A stretch of 64,000 nt of DNA from Stramonita haemastoma (lineage: Eukaryota; Mollusca; Gastropoda; Neogastropoda; Muricidae), in NCBI GenBank assembly GCA_030674155.1, contig CM060336.1:3236007-3300006 (forward strand), given 5' to 3'. Below, one piece after another: positions 30,540 through 50,520 of this stretch (the first letter of the stretch is position 1; each line of letters opens with the position of its first letter). Made by a program: the position numbers and the translations under genes. The notes below the pieces were generated by a model, which saw only the letters and a program-made list of their open reading frames with translations, did not search any database and had not been told where the DNA came from.

Positions 30540-30850
30540 AAGCGTAAAATTTTGAGTCTGGTGAGGGGGGTGAAGAAATTACGATTCTTCATAAAAATTG
30601 TCGAAGTGGCTGACCGAAGCCTAATCCCTGACAAAATTGAGGTCTAAGGGTTTGACTCAAGAAAAAAAAGTTAGTCTAAGGGACTGACGGAAGCAGAGTC
30701 CCTCACAAAACAGTCTGAGGGGTTGACTCGAGCAAAACGAAATGCAGTTTGAGGGGTTGACGAAATCATGATCCCTCACTAAAGTTGTCTGAGCGGGTTT
30801 CCGATGTTATATTTCTCATGGAATTGTATAGAGGGAGTGACTTAAGCACA
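30540..30850. repeat. Degenerate 50-60 bp tandem repeat
   Basis: Five or so units of GTCTGAGGGGTTGAC, GAAGCA and TCCCTCACAAAA, probably linked to the end of the G-tract array. Confidence 0.7.
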
Positions 30851-30904
30851 ATTCCCTCTCAAGTCTGTTTCGAGTACGAAAATGTCAATGCCTATGCAGG
30901 TGTG

Positions 30905-31350
30905 TTTTTTCCCCCAAGCTTACTGAGCACTGTCACCATGATTGCTTCCTTGTATCCTCTGGATTTTTGTTTACTTAGTTGTTTTACTTCTATTTTATTT
31001 TTTTTTATTTTTATGTTTTATTTTTTTAAATCTTTTTCATTATTCCTAATTTTTTTTTTTATCTATTTTTTGCTAACTTATTTTATTTCAATATTTATCT
31101 GTTTTTATTTCAAACAAAAAATGAAATAAAACGAAACTAGAAGAAATACGAGCTGTCCGACATGCATCCTATTTCTTCTCGTTTTGTTCATTTCATTTTT
31201 TGTTGTTTTATTTTTTTTAATTCTAAACACTTTTTAAAGACTTTTCCTACCACCTTTTGATTTTTATTTTCTAACATTTTTTTTTTAAACCAAGAGGGTG
31301 TGGAAGCAATCAAAAATTTGGTGCTCAGTGATTGCTTGAGGAAAAGTGTC
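30905..31350. mobile_element. Nested inverted-repeat (foldback) element
   Basis: The outer arms (30911-30965 and 31290-31347) share CTGAGCAC, TTGATTGCTTCC and CCTCT in opposite orientation. The inner hairpin arms (31112-31150 and 31169-31206) share CAAAAAATGAAAT and CGAGAAGAAATA. T-rich spacers separate them. No coding capacity; target duplication not resolved. Confidence 0.65.
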
Positions 31351-32456
31351 AAAAATATTTTCGCAAGCCTAAAGCGCAATTTCTGGGGCAACAACTAATC
31401 ATGGCATAAAAATATAAAGTTTGACCCGAATAACTTTATGAACAACAGAGTTTTTTTTTTCTTTTGGGTTTTTTTGGTGTCAACATGACTTGCAACCTTC
31501 TCAAGACTTGCGAGCATGCTAACCTGGCACCTCCGCCTCTTTCAAAATGTTGAACGCCGAAAATTTTTCAAAAACTGCTCAATGCTTTTAGAATTGTTGT
31601 CCCACACCCCAGCCCCGAGAAAGTGTTTCGAGCACACACACGATGTGTCTGAATTCTATTCTTTGTTGCCGAAATTTCAAACAGCTTCATCAGTGTTGTA
31701 CTTTAACCTAGAGGACCCCGAAAACGTCTCGCGTCCCAGGAGTCAAAGGATTCTTGCCCCGGGAGACAAAGATCATCCAAGTCTTGCTGTCACGCACGGT
31801 ACCTACTGATCCAAGATGTCGTACGGTAAAGCCTTCAGGGTTGTGCGGACAAGTTTCCTGCACCTTCCTATGTCCTTTAAAACTCACGGAAGCTCCAACA
31901 AAGTGATAAACCCATATAGATACATGCTTACGGTTTGGAAGTCTGGTACTCCCCCCCTCCACCTCCCCCCATAGTGGCATCTACTTCCAGTCCTTGGTTG
32001 ATCCTGGTCCACCACGACTTATGACATTTGATGGTAGTGGTGCTGGTGGGGATGATGGTGGTGGTGGCCGGTGGGGATGATGGTGGCGGTGGTGGTGATG
32101 GTAGTGGTGGCGGATTTCTTGCAGGCCAGGAGTATGGGAAGAAAGGAAGGAAGAGGGAGGGAAGGGAAGGGAGGGGGTGGTGGTTTCAAGTCTTCTACAA
32201 GCGTTGTGGTGACTGAAGAGGCCGATGCGCATGCGGAGCTTGTTTTTGCTGCATGCTGGGTAGAGATGAAAGGAGAACACGAAGGTGGGTTGGTCCTTTG
32301 GTTCCCCCCCCCTTTTTTTTTTCTTACGTGTCTCTTCCCACCTCTTTTTACGCTGGGCAAACTTTACCTGGGAACAAAAAAAAAGATAAAGAGAAAATAA
32401 ATAAGAAAAGAGCAGAAGGATGGAGGAAAAGAGGATAGAGATCATAGTAAAGGTAT
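31350..32456. other. Unexplained, less AT-rich stretch
   Basis: Apparently single-copy sequence (31450-31980), a GGTGGTGAT-rich tract (32028-32115) and a purine-rich tract. No protein family recognised on either strand. Confidence 0.5.
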
Positions 32457-32732
32457 AAAAGGTAAAGGTGTCCCATAACCAAGCGGTCGGAGGGGAGCGA
32501 GACCTCAGCTTCTCTAGGGGCCAGCATGTTGAGGGCAGTGCCCATCTCCTCTCCCTCGATGCTTTACCTCCCCTGACCCTAAACAGGGCAGGTACCCACT
32601 TAACAGATGGGTGAACTGGGGGAACTGTACTGAAGCCAAAGCGCGCAAACGGTCACCCATCCAATTGGTAACCACGCCCGACGCTGCTTAACCTTTGCTC
32701 GGGAAAGAGTGTGACCACTGAGCTATCCGTCC
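32457..32732 (-). mobile_element. SINE family B, antisense
   Basis: AAAGGTGTCCCATAACC to CCACTGAGCTATCC, full length. Confidence 0.85.
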
Positions 32733-32757
32733 TCCATGGAGATCAAACAAATAAAAA

Positions 32758-32790
32758 GTCAAAGAGAGAGGGGGGTAGACGGGGAGAGAG

Positions 32791-32830
<40 letters not shown>

Positions 32831-32968
32831 GAGAGAGAGAGAGGGAGAGAGAGAGAGAGAGAGAGAGAGGAGCGAGAGGAGAGAGAGTGAGAGAGAGATA
32901 GGAGAGAGAAGGAGAGAAAAAAGAGAAAAGAAAGAGAGAGGCAAGGGAGGAGGGAGAGGGAGGGGAGG

Positions 32969-33018
<50 letters not shown>

Positions 33019-33092
33019 GAGAGAGAGAGAGAGAGAGAGCGAGAGCGAGAGAGAGGAGAGCGAGAGAGAGACAGACAGACAGAGAGCAAACA
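32758..33092. repeat. Long (GA)n polypurine tract
   Basis: About 330 bases almost pure purine on the plus strand. Apparent Arg/Glu- or Ser/Leu-rich readings are artefacts. Confidence 0.95.
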
Positions 33093-33104
33093 CAACGGGA
33101 CTGG

Positions 33105-33400
33105 ATGTAAAATAAAAAAATAAAATAAAAAGCACGAGTGCTTATTCCACTATCCTCGGAATAAAAGGAATAAATAAAAATAAATAAGGTATTTCGTATG
33201 AGACTATAAACCGAGGCCCGTGTGCGAACGCACGCAGAACATCTTGCGCACACGTTAAATCCGTTCCGCTTTTCGTAAGAGTCGGCCATTGTGTGCCGAT
33301 GGAACATGACAAGATTTACAAAGCTGTACACACCGGGACTGGATGTAAAAAAAGCACACGAATGCCTATTCCGTTGTCCTCGATATAAAAATAAATAAAT
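33105..33400 (+). mobile_element. SINE family C, a short and a long copy
   Basis: A tail at 33105-33180, then GAACGCACGCAGAACATCTT through CCGTTGTCCTCGATATAAAA. Confidence 0.8.
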
Positions 33401-33839
33401 TACCCATTCCGCCTCTTCAAAAAAATAGATCACTGTCTGCCAGTGGAAAATAAAGACAAAACTTACAAATTACAGGCACACTGAAAGTAGACGGGAAAAT
33501 GCGCATGGGTGCCTAGATCTATTCCATTTTTTTTTTTTTTAACAGCCGGGACGTTTTCAAACTTGAACTTTTGAAATTGCTTGGCCACACTCTCAGAGAC
33601 TGCCCTAGGTTTCGCAAACGCCTATCCAAAAGTAAAACTTACGACTTTGAGGCATTTAGAAAAAAAAAAAAACCACCAAAAACTTACAATGGTCTATTTT
33701 CACAAAGACCAACAACTTGGGAGACAGCACTGCAACTTACCTTCGGAAAGCGCGAAGAACAAAGACTGTATGCAATAAAATAGCCATTTCTGCATTGAAC
33801 AAAACTGACATGGAGTCCCGTTCACCCGACCTACTCATA

Positions 33840-33960
33840 CTCAAGCACGTGCTATGGCAAAGCTACTGCGTATGTCTGTGTCGAAAATTGGCGGGAGAAT
33901 TGTTTTTGACCAATCAGAAACAAAGGCTGAGGTTTTGCTGCGGAGTTGACATGCTACTTT
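33840..33960. promoter_or_regulatory. Promoter-like cluster: E2F-type and CCAAT sites
   Basis: TTGGCGGGAGAA (E2F-like) and GACCAATCAGAAA (CCAAT box) lie 20 bases apart in single-copy sequence. Direction and target gene unknown. Confidence 0.3.
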
Positions 33961-34089
33961 TTTTATTTTTTTTTTTATTTTTTTTAAACCCTCTTGGTTA
34001 TAACTACCCACTCCTCCTCCGCTCCCCCTCCCATTCCCCCCTCCCCCAGTGCTAGGTTTGTTTTTTTGTTTTCCATCGAAGATTTATGA

Positions 34090-34400
34090 TAGAAAATTTG
34101 ACCAAGCTTTTCTGGGCGAAATAAGTCGGCATAGTGGAAATGAGGGAGTATAAATGACATACATCGTTTCAAGTGTCTTCCTATTAAGTTTATATTTATA
34201 GCTTTTAAGGCATGAAACCAACATAGTTACAGTATTTATTAAGCTTTTAATATGCTCATCCCATTTACAATTGTTCTGAATAATGATACCTAGGTGTTTA
34301 TGCATACTTTTATTTTGAAGGTGGGTTGATTCGAATGAGAGAGGCAAGCTCGTGTTATTGTTTCGAGAAAAATTAACAGCTCTGTTTTGTCTGCATTAGA
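34090..34400 (-). mobile_element. Non-LTR retrotransposon reverse-transcriptase fragment
   Basis: Minus strand encodes HKHLGIIIQNNCKWDEHIKS, KSYKYKLNRKTLETMYVIY: the thumb/C-terminal part of a LINE reverse transcriptase. Both ends are lost. Confidence 0.8.
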
Positions 34401-34407
34401 GCTAATA

Positions 34408-34526
34408 GACTGGCGTCCTATCCAGGTGGGAGTCTATGACTCTCAGTCGCTTAACGTCACAGAAACCGGGATAAGCACCGGCCTGATGAGCCTTAGGCTC
34501 AGGACAGACTTGAACTTTTCTTTTAA
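34408..34526 (+). mobile_element. SINE family A, 3' half
   Basis: GACTGGCGTCCTATCCAGG to CAGGACAGACTTGAAC; the tRNA head is lost. Confidence 0.82.
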
Positions 34527-34969
34527 CTTATTCCATTATCCTCGATATAGAAAACTAAAAATGTAATATAAAAAAAAAGCACATGAGTGCCTATTCCATT
34601 AACCTTCGATATAAAAGAATAAACACATAGATGAATAAATAACAAACAGCAACAAGACAAACAAGTAATTTACCTGCTGAGATCTCAAGGCTTCAGCGCC
34701 CAAAAACAAACGGCGAAGGCTCAGTGTACAAAATGACATTGTCTTGTTGGCGCTTCTCTGCTGAATGGTAGTTGGTTAGGCTTAAGCCACTGTCAAGATG
34801 GTGTGTGTGTGTGTGTGTGTTTTTCTCCAGTGAGCTGAATTTGTTACAGCTGTACCACTTTCTGACCACCCAACGCTTTTCACGTGCAACTTTGACACCG
34901 CTGGTTATAGATTCAGGGCTTGGGGCATCGGGCAAAAGTTTGCAACTCTTGTGTCTCTCTGTGTCTCTC

Positions 34970-34999
34970 TGTGTCTCTCTATATGTCTCTCTGTCTCTG

Positions 35000-35052
<53 letters not shown>

Positions 35053-35422
35053 AGAGTAGGCCATCCTGTGCCGGTGGGAACAGATGACAAGATTTACAAG
35101 TGCATGAACATGGGGACTGTATGTAAAAAAAGCACATGAGTGCTGATTCCATTATCAATATAAAAGAATATATAAATAAATAAATAAATAAATAAATAAA
35201 CATATCTCTCCCTCTCTCCCTCCCCCCCCCTCTCTCTTACTCTCCCCCTCTCTTTCTTTCTCTGTCTCTCTCTGTCTCTCTTTCTCTCTCTGTCTCTGTC
35301 TCTCTGACTCTCTCTCTCTCTCTGTCTCTCTCTCTTTCTCTCTGTCTGTCTCTCTCTGTCTCTCTTTCTCTCTCTGTCTCTGTCTCTCTGACTCTCTTTC
35401 TCTCTGTGTCTCTCTCTCTTTC

Positions 35423-35454
<32 letters not shown>

Positions 35455-35680
35455 TCCCTCTCTCTCTCTCTCTGTCCCTCTTCATCTCTCTGTCTCCCCC
35501 CCCCCTCTCTCTCTCTCTCTGCTCCCTCTATCTCTCTGTCCTCTCTCTCTCCCTCCTCTCTCTCCCCCCTCTCCTCTCTCTCCCTCTCTCTCTCTCCCCT
35601 CTCTCTCTCCTCTCTCTCTCTCTCTCCCCTCTCTCTCTCCTCTCTCCCTCTCCCTCCTCTCCCTCCTCCCTGTCCTGTGA
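34970..35680. repeat. Long (TC)n polypyrimidine region split by a SINE
   Basis: TC/TG-rich at 34970-35048 and 35205-35680, almost pure pyrimidine over 480 bases. Confidence 0.95.
35050..35200 (+). mobile_element. SINE family C, 3' part between (TC)n tracts
   Basis: AAGAGTAGGCCATCCTGTGC to AATAAATAAATAAATAAACA. Confidence 0.8.
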
Positions 35681-35704
35681 ATAGAGGGATGTGTGCTTGC
35701 AATT

Positions 35705-35820
35705 TTCTTTACGCTCCTCAGATAGAATCCAGAGGTTCACCAATGGTGAAGTTTTTTGTGTATGCAACCGTTAATCCCCCACACACACACACCATTTAGG
35801 TATCGGCACTCCGACTCTGC
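35705..35820 (-). mobile_element. SINE family D, 3' fragment, antisense
   Basis: AGAGGTTCACCAATGGTGAA, CCATTTAGGTATCGGCACTC. It again abuts a family A SINE, as at 940-1076. Confidence 0.68.
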
Positions 35821-36113
35821 GCCGCCGCTGTAGTCTAGTGGTTAGGGCGTTGGACTCGTAATCTAAAGGTTGCGGGTTCGATCCCAGCTTTCGGCTACGG
35901 CGTTGTGCCCTTGGAAAAGGCACTTTACGGCTATTTTCTCACCCCACCCAGGTGTAAAAGGGGTACCAACCTTGTGTTGGGGGTTAACCCTGCGATAGAC
36001 TGGCGTCTTATCCAGGGGGGGAGTCCATGACTCTCAGTCGCTTAACGCCACAGAAACCGGGATAAGCACCGGCCTGATGAGCCTTAGGCTCGGGACAGAC
36101 TTTAACTTAACTT
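35821..36113 (+). mobile_element. SINE family A, full length
   Basis: Near-identical to the copy at 1077 (same tRNA head and TTAGGCTCGGGACAGAC end), hence recent. It ends in TTTAACTTAAC. Confidence 0.88.
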
Positions 36114-36149
36114 TTTTTTCCGACTCTGCGATCTGACAGCTCGGTTTCA

Positions 36150-36470
36150 AGCGACTACCGAGGCATCAAATCATGGAGATTAACCACCTGGAGTTAACAT
36201 CAGCGCAAACTCGACTCTCCTTTTAAATTCTTTTAGATGAGACACTAAAACCAGGATTCAGAATGAACGCACACAGAACAACCTTTGCTAACACGTTAAA
36301 AACCTGTTCTACCTCTTGGAAGAGTAGGCCAGTTTGTGCTTGTGGAAACAATTGACACAATTTCGAATTAGGCATGCAAACGAGGACTGGATGTTTAAAA
36401 AAAGAAAAGAAAAAAAAAGCAGCACATGGGTGCTTATTCCATTACCTTCGAAATTAAAGACTTCAGCTTA
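36150..36470 (+). mobile_element. SINE family C, diverged
   Basis: ACCTGGAGTTAACATCAGCG, GAACGCACACAGAACAACC, AAGAGTAGGCCAGTTTGTG and TTCCATTACCTTCGAAAT. It directly follows a family A SINE. Confidence 0.72.
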
Positions 36471-36499
36471 AATATTACGTATTTCCATCGTCTAGACGT

Positions 36500-36850
36500 C
36501 ACAGAAATTGGGCCGTCACAGGAAACATGGGACATAAAAAAAAGAATAGTTTTGCTAGTGTGGCTTATCAGCCATTGTTCCCTACGAAAATCTTCTATCA
36601 ATCATAAAGAGCGTAAACTTAATGGTACGGGCATGTCACCAGATCAAAAGGACTTAACTGCAAAAACAATACTGCAAGGCACTGTCCAAGGAGGAAGAAA
36701 AAGAGGCAGACCAAGGAAGAGATGGGAGGACAACATCAGCGAATAGACAAGCCTAGAAGTCAACAAAATTTTGAGAAAGGCAGAACAGAGAGAGGAATGG
36801 AGGGAACTGGTTGTCAAGTCTTCAGGGGTGACCCCACGGTCACCAGACTA
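36500..36850 (+). mobile_element. LINE ORF2 C-terminal tail
   Basis: Encodes KTILQGTVQGGRKRGRPRKR, RWEDNISE, stop, then KAEQREEWRELVVKSSG. This RKRGRPRKRWEDNI tail is typical of LINE polyproteins. It is truncated at the 5' end and ends at a (GATA)n tract. Confidence 0.85.
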
Positions 36851-36852
36851 AG

Positions 36853-36905
36853 GGATAGATTGATAGATAGATGGGTAGATAGATAGATGGATAGATGGAT
36901 ACACT

Positions 36906-36954
<49 letters not shown>

Positions 36955-36960
36955 ATAGAC

Positions 36961-37023
<63 letters not shown>

Positions 37024-37042
37024 TAGATAGATAGATAGATCG
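36853..37042. repeat. (GATA)n microsatellite
   Basis: About 45 tetranucleotide units with minor GACA and GATG variants, starting at the end of a LINE tail. Confidence 0.95.
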
Positions 37043-37274
37043 CTGGTGGCAGAAAAACTGACAACAGAGGTTAGATATAGAGTCCAGGGCCTAGTGCCTC
37101 ATTCAAATATATGTGGCATTCTGTTGGAATTATACAGGAGTTGCAAGTTTCTTCATTGATGTTTTCCTGCCATGTGCGTGCATTTGATACAAGATAGGAT
37201 GAAGCCTCTCACACACAATGTAGCTTTATATTACTAATGTCGACACAAGAGTTCACCTTATCATTCTCTGTGAC

Positions 37275-37510
37275 TGTCTTCACCTATACACACTTTCTCG
37301 TTCCCTCCGTTCTGCTGTAGAAACTTCTGCTGTAGAAACCATGTACTTACAATACCAAGGTTCAAACAATCCAGTGTCGGCCATCGTTCTTTCACTATAT
37401 TTTCTGGTCCATCTATCTGGAATGACCTCCCTCTTTCCCTTTGTCAAAATCCCTCATTTGACACGTTCAAATCCAATCTAAAGACACAATTATTTCCTAC
37501 CTAGGTTCTT
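37275..37510 (+). mobile_element. LINE 3' relic, CR1/L2-like, degenerate
   Basis: Plus strand reads CTCGTTCCCTCCGTTCTGCT (SRSLRS), then GTCCATCTATCTGGAATGAC (GPSIWND) and TTTGACACGTTCAAATCCAA (FDTFKSN). Same element end as at 62389-63070, with broken frames. Confidence 0.8.
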
Positions 37511-37594
37511 AAATCATAGCACAGTTACATCGCATCTGTTCCTATTCTTATCAGTCTCCTCCATCCATCCCGTCATCTTGCCGCGCGGTGGGTG

Positions 37595-37625
<31 letters not shown>

Positions 37626-37676
37626 TGTGGTGTGTGTGTTGTGTGTGGTGTGTGTGTGTGTGTGTGTGTTGTGTAC

Positions 37677-37795
37677 ATGTAATTTGTTAATTTTATGTGT
37701 AAACGGTTGCAGCGTGACTAATGTGAATGTAAGCGCTTTGATTTGTGTAGCTTACTCTACGAGATTCAGCGCTATATAAATCATATGTATATATA
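37677..37795 (-). mobile_element. Dispersed repeat family I, antisense
   Basis: TTATGTGTAAACGGTTGCAG, AATGTAAGCGCTTTGATTTG, GAGATTCAGCGCTATATAAA, between (GT)n and (AT)n tracts. Confidence 0.72.
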
Positions 37796-37817
37796 TATAT
37801 ATAATATATATATAATA

Positions 37818-37865
<48 letters not shown>

Positions 37866-37893
37866 CATACATAATATATATATATATATATAT

Positions 37894-37927
<34 letters not shown>

Positions 37928-37928
37928 G
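37784..37928. repeat. (AT)n microsatellite
   Basis: About 145 bp of TA-rich alternation, starting at the end of a family I repeat. Confidence 0.93.
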
Positions 37929-38284
37929 AAAATAAAAGGTAAAGTGCCAGATTCTAACCCTTGTGTGTAACCTGAGTGAGTTAGTCACAACCAGGACACA
38001 CTCAAAACAAAATACCAAGACAAGTGTATATATATTTATACCAGAATTTATTGGTTCTATCTTAACACACAAACATTTAAGAAACTACTCTTAGTCTTAT
38101 GTTAATACAGAAATATTACATCGTAATTCTTTTTTCACCGGGAGATCATACAATAATCAAAACCACATGAGCAAGATGCCACAACATAACAACATCTTCT
38201 CTACTACATAGGACCAAACAACAACAACAAATTAAGCAAATACACAAAACAAAACAACCAAAAACGTCAACTAAACAAAGCAAA

Positions 38285-38470
38285 ATTGTAACCCTCCAAA
38301 ATGAACAAGAAAGAAAGTGGCAGAACGGTTAAGACCTTCACCTGTCTTAACAAGCAAACCGCGAGGTGCTGGGTTTGATTCCCAGCCCTGCCCTTTCTTG
38401 CCAGTTTGACATGAAAATCAAACTGAATGTCAAGACTTTTGGAGTAGACTCGAAACCAGTATGACCCGTG
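38285..38470 (+). mobile_element. SINE family H (tRNA-like head, TTTGATTCCCAGC box B)
   Basis: GGCAGAACGGTTAAGACCTT and GTGCTGGGTTTGATTCCCAG, then GAAAATCAAACTGAATGTCA. An inverted relative lies at 1535-1670. Confidence 0.7.
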
Positions 38471-38611
38471 GGCTAACGGACTTGTGCACATTTAAAACAA
38501 CAACAACAAAACCCTAGGACAGTTGAAAATCGGAAAGAGGTATCTCTTGACTGTTGCGCCAAATTTGGTAGGTTAAACTTCCAGATGTATCGGGATGCAG
38601 CTACCTTAAAA

Positions 38612-38899
38612 GGTAAAGGTAAAGGTGTCCCATAACCTGTGTGGTCGTAGGGGAGTGAGGCGTCAGAGACCTTAGTTTCTCTAGGGGCCAGCATGTTGAG
38701 GACGGCGCCCATCTCCTCTCCCTCGCTGTTTTACCTTCCCTGACCCTAAAGAGGGTAGGTACCCATTTACAGCTGGGTGAACTGGGGGACTATACTGAAG
38801 CCAAGGCGCGCAATCAGTCACCCATCCAACTGGTAACCACGCTCGATGCTGCTTAACTTGGCTGGGGGAAAGCCAGCGCTCTGACCACTGAGCTATCCC
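38612..38899 (-). mobile_element. SINE family B, antisense
   Basis: GTAAAGGTAAAGGTGTCCC to CTGACCACTGAGCTATCCCC, full length and little diverged. Confidence 0.86.
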
Positions 38900-39740
38900 C
38901 AGCTACTTTAATGGTTGGGGAAAAAACTGCTGGCATAATTATGCAAAAATCTCACCATTGGTGAACCTCCCAGCACTAGCCGAGGAACAAGCAGGAAAAA
39001 AAAGAAGAAAAAGAGAAGATAACAGCAAAGAAGCAAACATTTTTCAAAAATATCCCCCCCCCCAAAAAAAAAAAAAAAAAAAAAGCAAACAAAAAACTTG
39101 GTTATAGGTCAGTAACCAAAAATGACAAAACTACAGATTCATCCAAAAAAATCCCAAAGTTTTTTTTCATATATAAAAAACAGTAAAATATGAACTATTT
39201 CTCTAGAAGGGTTTGTGCGCTGCCTTTCTTGTTCACAATCAAACTGAAAATTACTGTTTTTGTCGAATACAACATGTTTCAGAAATGTATTACATTACAA
39301 AACATTACAAAACAACATGTTACATGGAACAACTTGAGCACTCTGATATACACAGTGTAATACAAAACGGTTACATAGTAATCAATCCAAATACTACCTC
39401 ATGTCAAAAAGTGAAACAAAAATCTGTGATAGTGTTATGTAAAACAGTTACATAGTAACCAGTCAAATACAGCCAAGGTTATGTAAATGGGGGGAAAAAT
39501 GAAAGAGAGATCAATAATTGATTGACAATGATATCACTGATTCTCATCAAGAGACATAGACATGATTGTGCTTCAACACAGAGATTAGTTAGCTTCTTTA
39601 AACAGAAGAAACACAGTCTCATTGCTTTGTTTTTTGTATAATACTGTTTACAAAAAAATGCATGTCAAAAGTCTCTTCCAATGCAATGTTAAGACAGATG
39701 CACAAAACATGGATTTTGTGATGTGAAGCCTGAATACCAT
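38900..39740. other. AT-rich spacer downstream of the nuclear receptor
   Basis: A family D relic at 38920-39005, an A-run at 39064-39084, then single-copy AT-rich sequence. No exon seen; it may include the receptor 3' UTR or flank. Confidence 0.5.
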
Positions 39741-39869
39741 TATGATCTATGTACACAATGTCGTCTGCTCAAACATAAATGAGCTGGTTCATTTTCAGGC
39801 TGGCATACAAAGAATGTACACTCAGACACAGACATATGTGGACAGAGATACACACAGGCATACTGTACA

Positions 39870-40176
<307 letters not shown>

Positions 40177-40230
40177 CCTGCTCCACCCCCACCCCCACAC
40201 ACTCCACACAAACCACCACACAACACACCA

Positions 40231-48521
<8,291 letters not shown>

Positions 48522-48652
48522 TCATGGTCAAGCATCAGTCCTGCAACATCCATGACGGACCCACTGTACTAATTTGCGTGACCGTAGGGGTTGACACTTG
48601 TCAGATGGTCAGGGTGTTGATACAAGGAAGGACGTAGAGTTAATTTTCCAAA

Positions 48653-48944
48653 GATAAAGGTAAAGGTGTCCCAAACCTATGTGGTCGTAGGGGAGCGAGG
48701 CATCAGAGAACTCGGCTTCTCTAGGGGCCAGCATGATTGAGGGCGGCGCCCATCTCCTCTCCCTCGCTGCTTTACCTTCCCTGACCCTAAAGAGGGCAGG
48801 TAACCATTTACAGCTGGGGAACTGGGGAACTGTACTCAAGGGGTGCAAACGGTAACCCATCCAACTGGTGACCATGCTCGATGCTGCTTAACTTTAAACT
48901 TGGGGAAAGCGAGTGTTCTGACCACTGAGCTATCATGTCCCCCA
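48653..48944 (-). mobile_element. SINE family B, antisense
   Basis: AAAGGTAAAGGTGTCCC to TGACCACTGAGCTATCATG. Confidence 0.84.
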
Positions 48945-49224
48945 AATTAATAGTTAATTTTATACCCTGTTTTAATCTGTAGGCCTATATAACATACGTT
49001 TTATTCTAAGAATTAAAATTTGACCAGGTGACAGCCCCCAACGTGACCTCTGGGTTGGCAGGACTATAAATAACAAGACTGGATTGGACTATTGGATTGG
49101 ACTTCTTTTGTTAATCTTTGAGGAATGGTTTCATCTCTCTTTTAGTTTAGTTTAGTCTTGCCATTCGAACATCTGGACTGGCCAAGACTGTCCCACATTA
49201 CAGGGACTATTACAAGGATAAGAA

Positions 49225-49226
49225 GC

Positions 49227-49318
<92 letters not shown>
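49225..49318. repeat. (GA)n tract flanked by LINE-tail fragments
   Basis: About 90 bp GA between CTGGACTGGCCAAGACTG repeats (49171 and 49336). Confidence 0.9.
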
Positions 49319-49321
<3 letters not shown>

Positions 49322-49589
49322 CAACATCAGAAAGTGGACTGGCCAAGACTGCTTACATGATCGTGTGTGTGTGTGCGGGCGGGGGGTGGGTTGGTGGGGT
49401 GTGTATGTGTGTGTGTGTGCGTCGTGTGAGCGCGCGTGCGCGCTCACCTATGTGTATATAATCATAGTCTCAGCTCAAGATTGGTCAATCCTCACAAAGT
49501 CAACCTGATCCCGTCCAATACCATGATAGCCACTGGCACTGGCCTGGCACAGGACCTTCCACTTCACTTGTCCTTGCTCCTTCCCAGCC

Positions 49590-49735
49590 TGGGGGACGGG
49601 AAAGCCTAGTGGTTAGAACATTGCGCTCGCAATCTGTCGACCCAGGTTCGAATCCTGTTCAAGGAGATTTTTCCCCTGGAGTTAACATCAGTGCAGACAG
49701 AGGGATGGAGCAATTCCTTTCGGTTATCTCTGCTG
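49590..49735 (+). mobile_element. tRNA-like SINE head, family C type
   Basis: GGGAAAGCCTAGTGGTTAGA, CCCAGGTTCGAATCCTG and CCTGGAGTTAACATCAGTGC; the body is truncated. Confidence 0.7.
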
Positions 49736-49766
49736 GCATTACACGAGTGTAGAAAGAATGTGTGTA

Positions 49767-50062
49767 GGGGACGGGATAGCTCAGTGGTCAGAGCGTTCGC
49801 TTTTCCCCAGTCAAGTTAAGCAGCGTCGAGCGTGGTTGCCAGTTGGATGGGTGATCATTTGCGCGCCTTGACTTCAGTACAGTTCCCCCAGTTCCCCCAG
49901 CTGAAAATGGGTACCTGCCCTCTTTAGGGTCAGGGAAGGTAAAGCAGCGAGGGAGAGGAGATGGGCACCGCGCTCAACATGCTGGCCCCTAGAGAAGCTG
50001 AGGTCTCTGATACCTCGCTCCCCTACGACCACACAGGTTATGGGACACCTTTACCTTTTACC
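49767..50062 (+). mobile_element. SINE family B, full length, sense
   Basis: GGGGACGGGATAGCTCAGTG to GGGACACCTTTACCTTTTAC, one of the cleanest copies. Confidence 0.87.
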
Positions 50063-50104
50063 TTTTTAGAAAGAAGTTGCAGCTACTGACTGCATGGTGA
50101 GTGA

Positions 50105-50520
50105 ATGGAAAATACGAAGGGATAGGGAAAGTGGAAGAAGGAGAAAATGAAAGAAGAAGAAAAAAGAAGAAAGTGGGGAGGAGGAGGAAAAAGGAGAAGA
50201 AGAAAAGGAGCAGAAGAAGAACAAGAATAAGAACAAGAAGAACAAAAAAGATGAAGAAAAACAAGAAGATGAAGAAGAAGGTGAAGGACAAGAAGAACAA
50301 GAATAAGAACAAGAAGAACAAGAAAGATGAAGAACAAGAACAAGAAAAAAAAAAGGTTGAGTAGGAGAAGAAGAAGAGGAGGAGGAAGGGAAAGAGGAGG
50401 AGAAAAATAAGATGACAAAAGGAGGAAAAGGTGAAGAAGAAAAAGATATAAAAGAAGAAGGATGGTGAGTGAAGGAAGAAGAACAAAAAGAACAAGAATA
50501 GGAAGACCAAGAAGACAAAA
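50105..50520. repeat. GAA/CAAGAA-rich purine tract
   Basis: About 410 bases of AAGAAGAA and AACAAGAA repeats. The long Ser/Phe/Leu or Lys-rich readings are low-complexity artefacts. Confidence 0.9.

Noticed and set aside
31516..31980. Overlapping 90-97 codon readings on both strands
   Set aside because: No family recognised, no splice-site support and open on both strands by chance; left as unexplained sequence.
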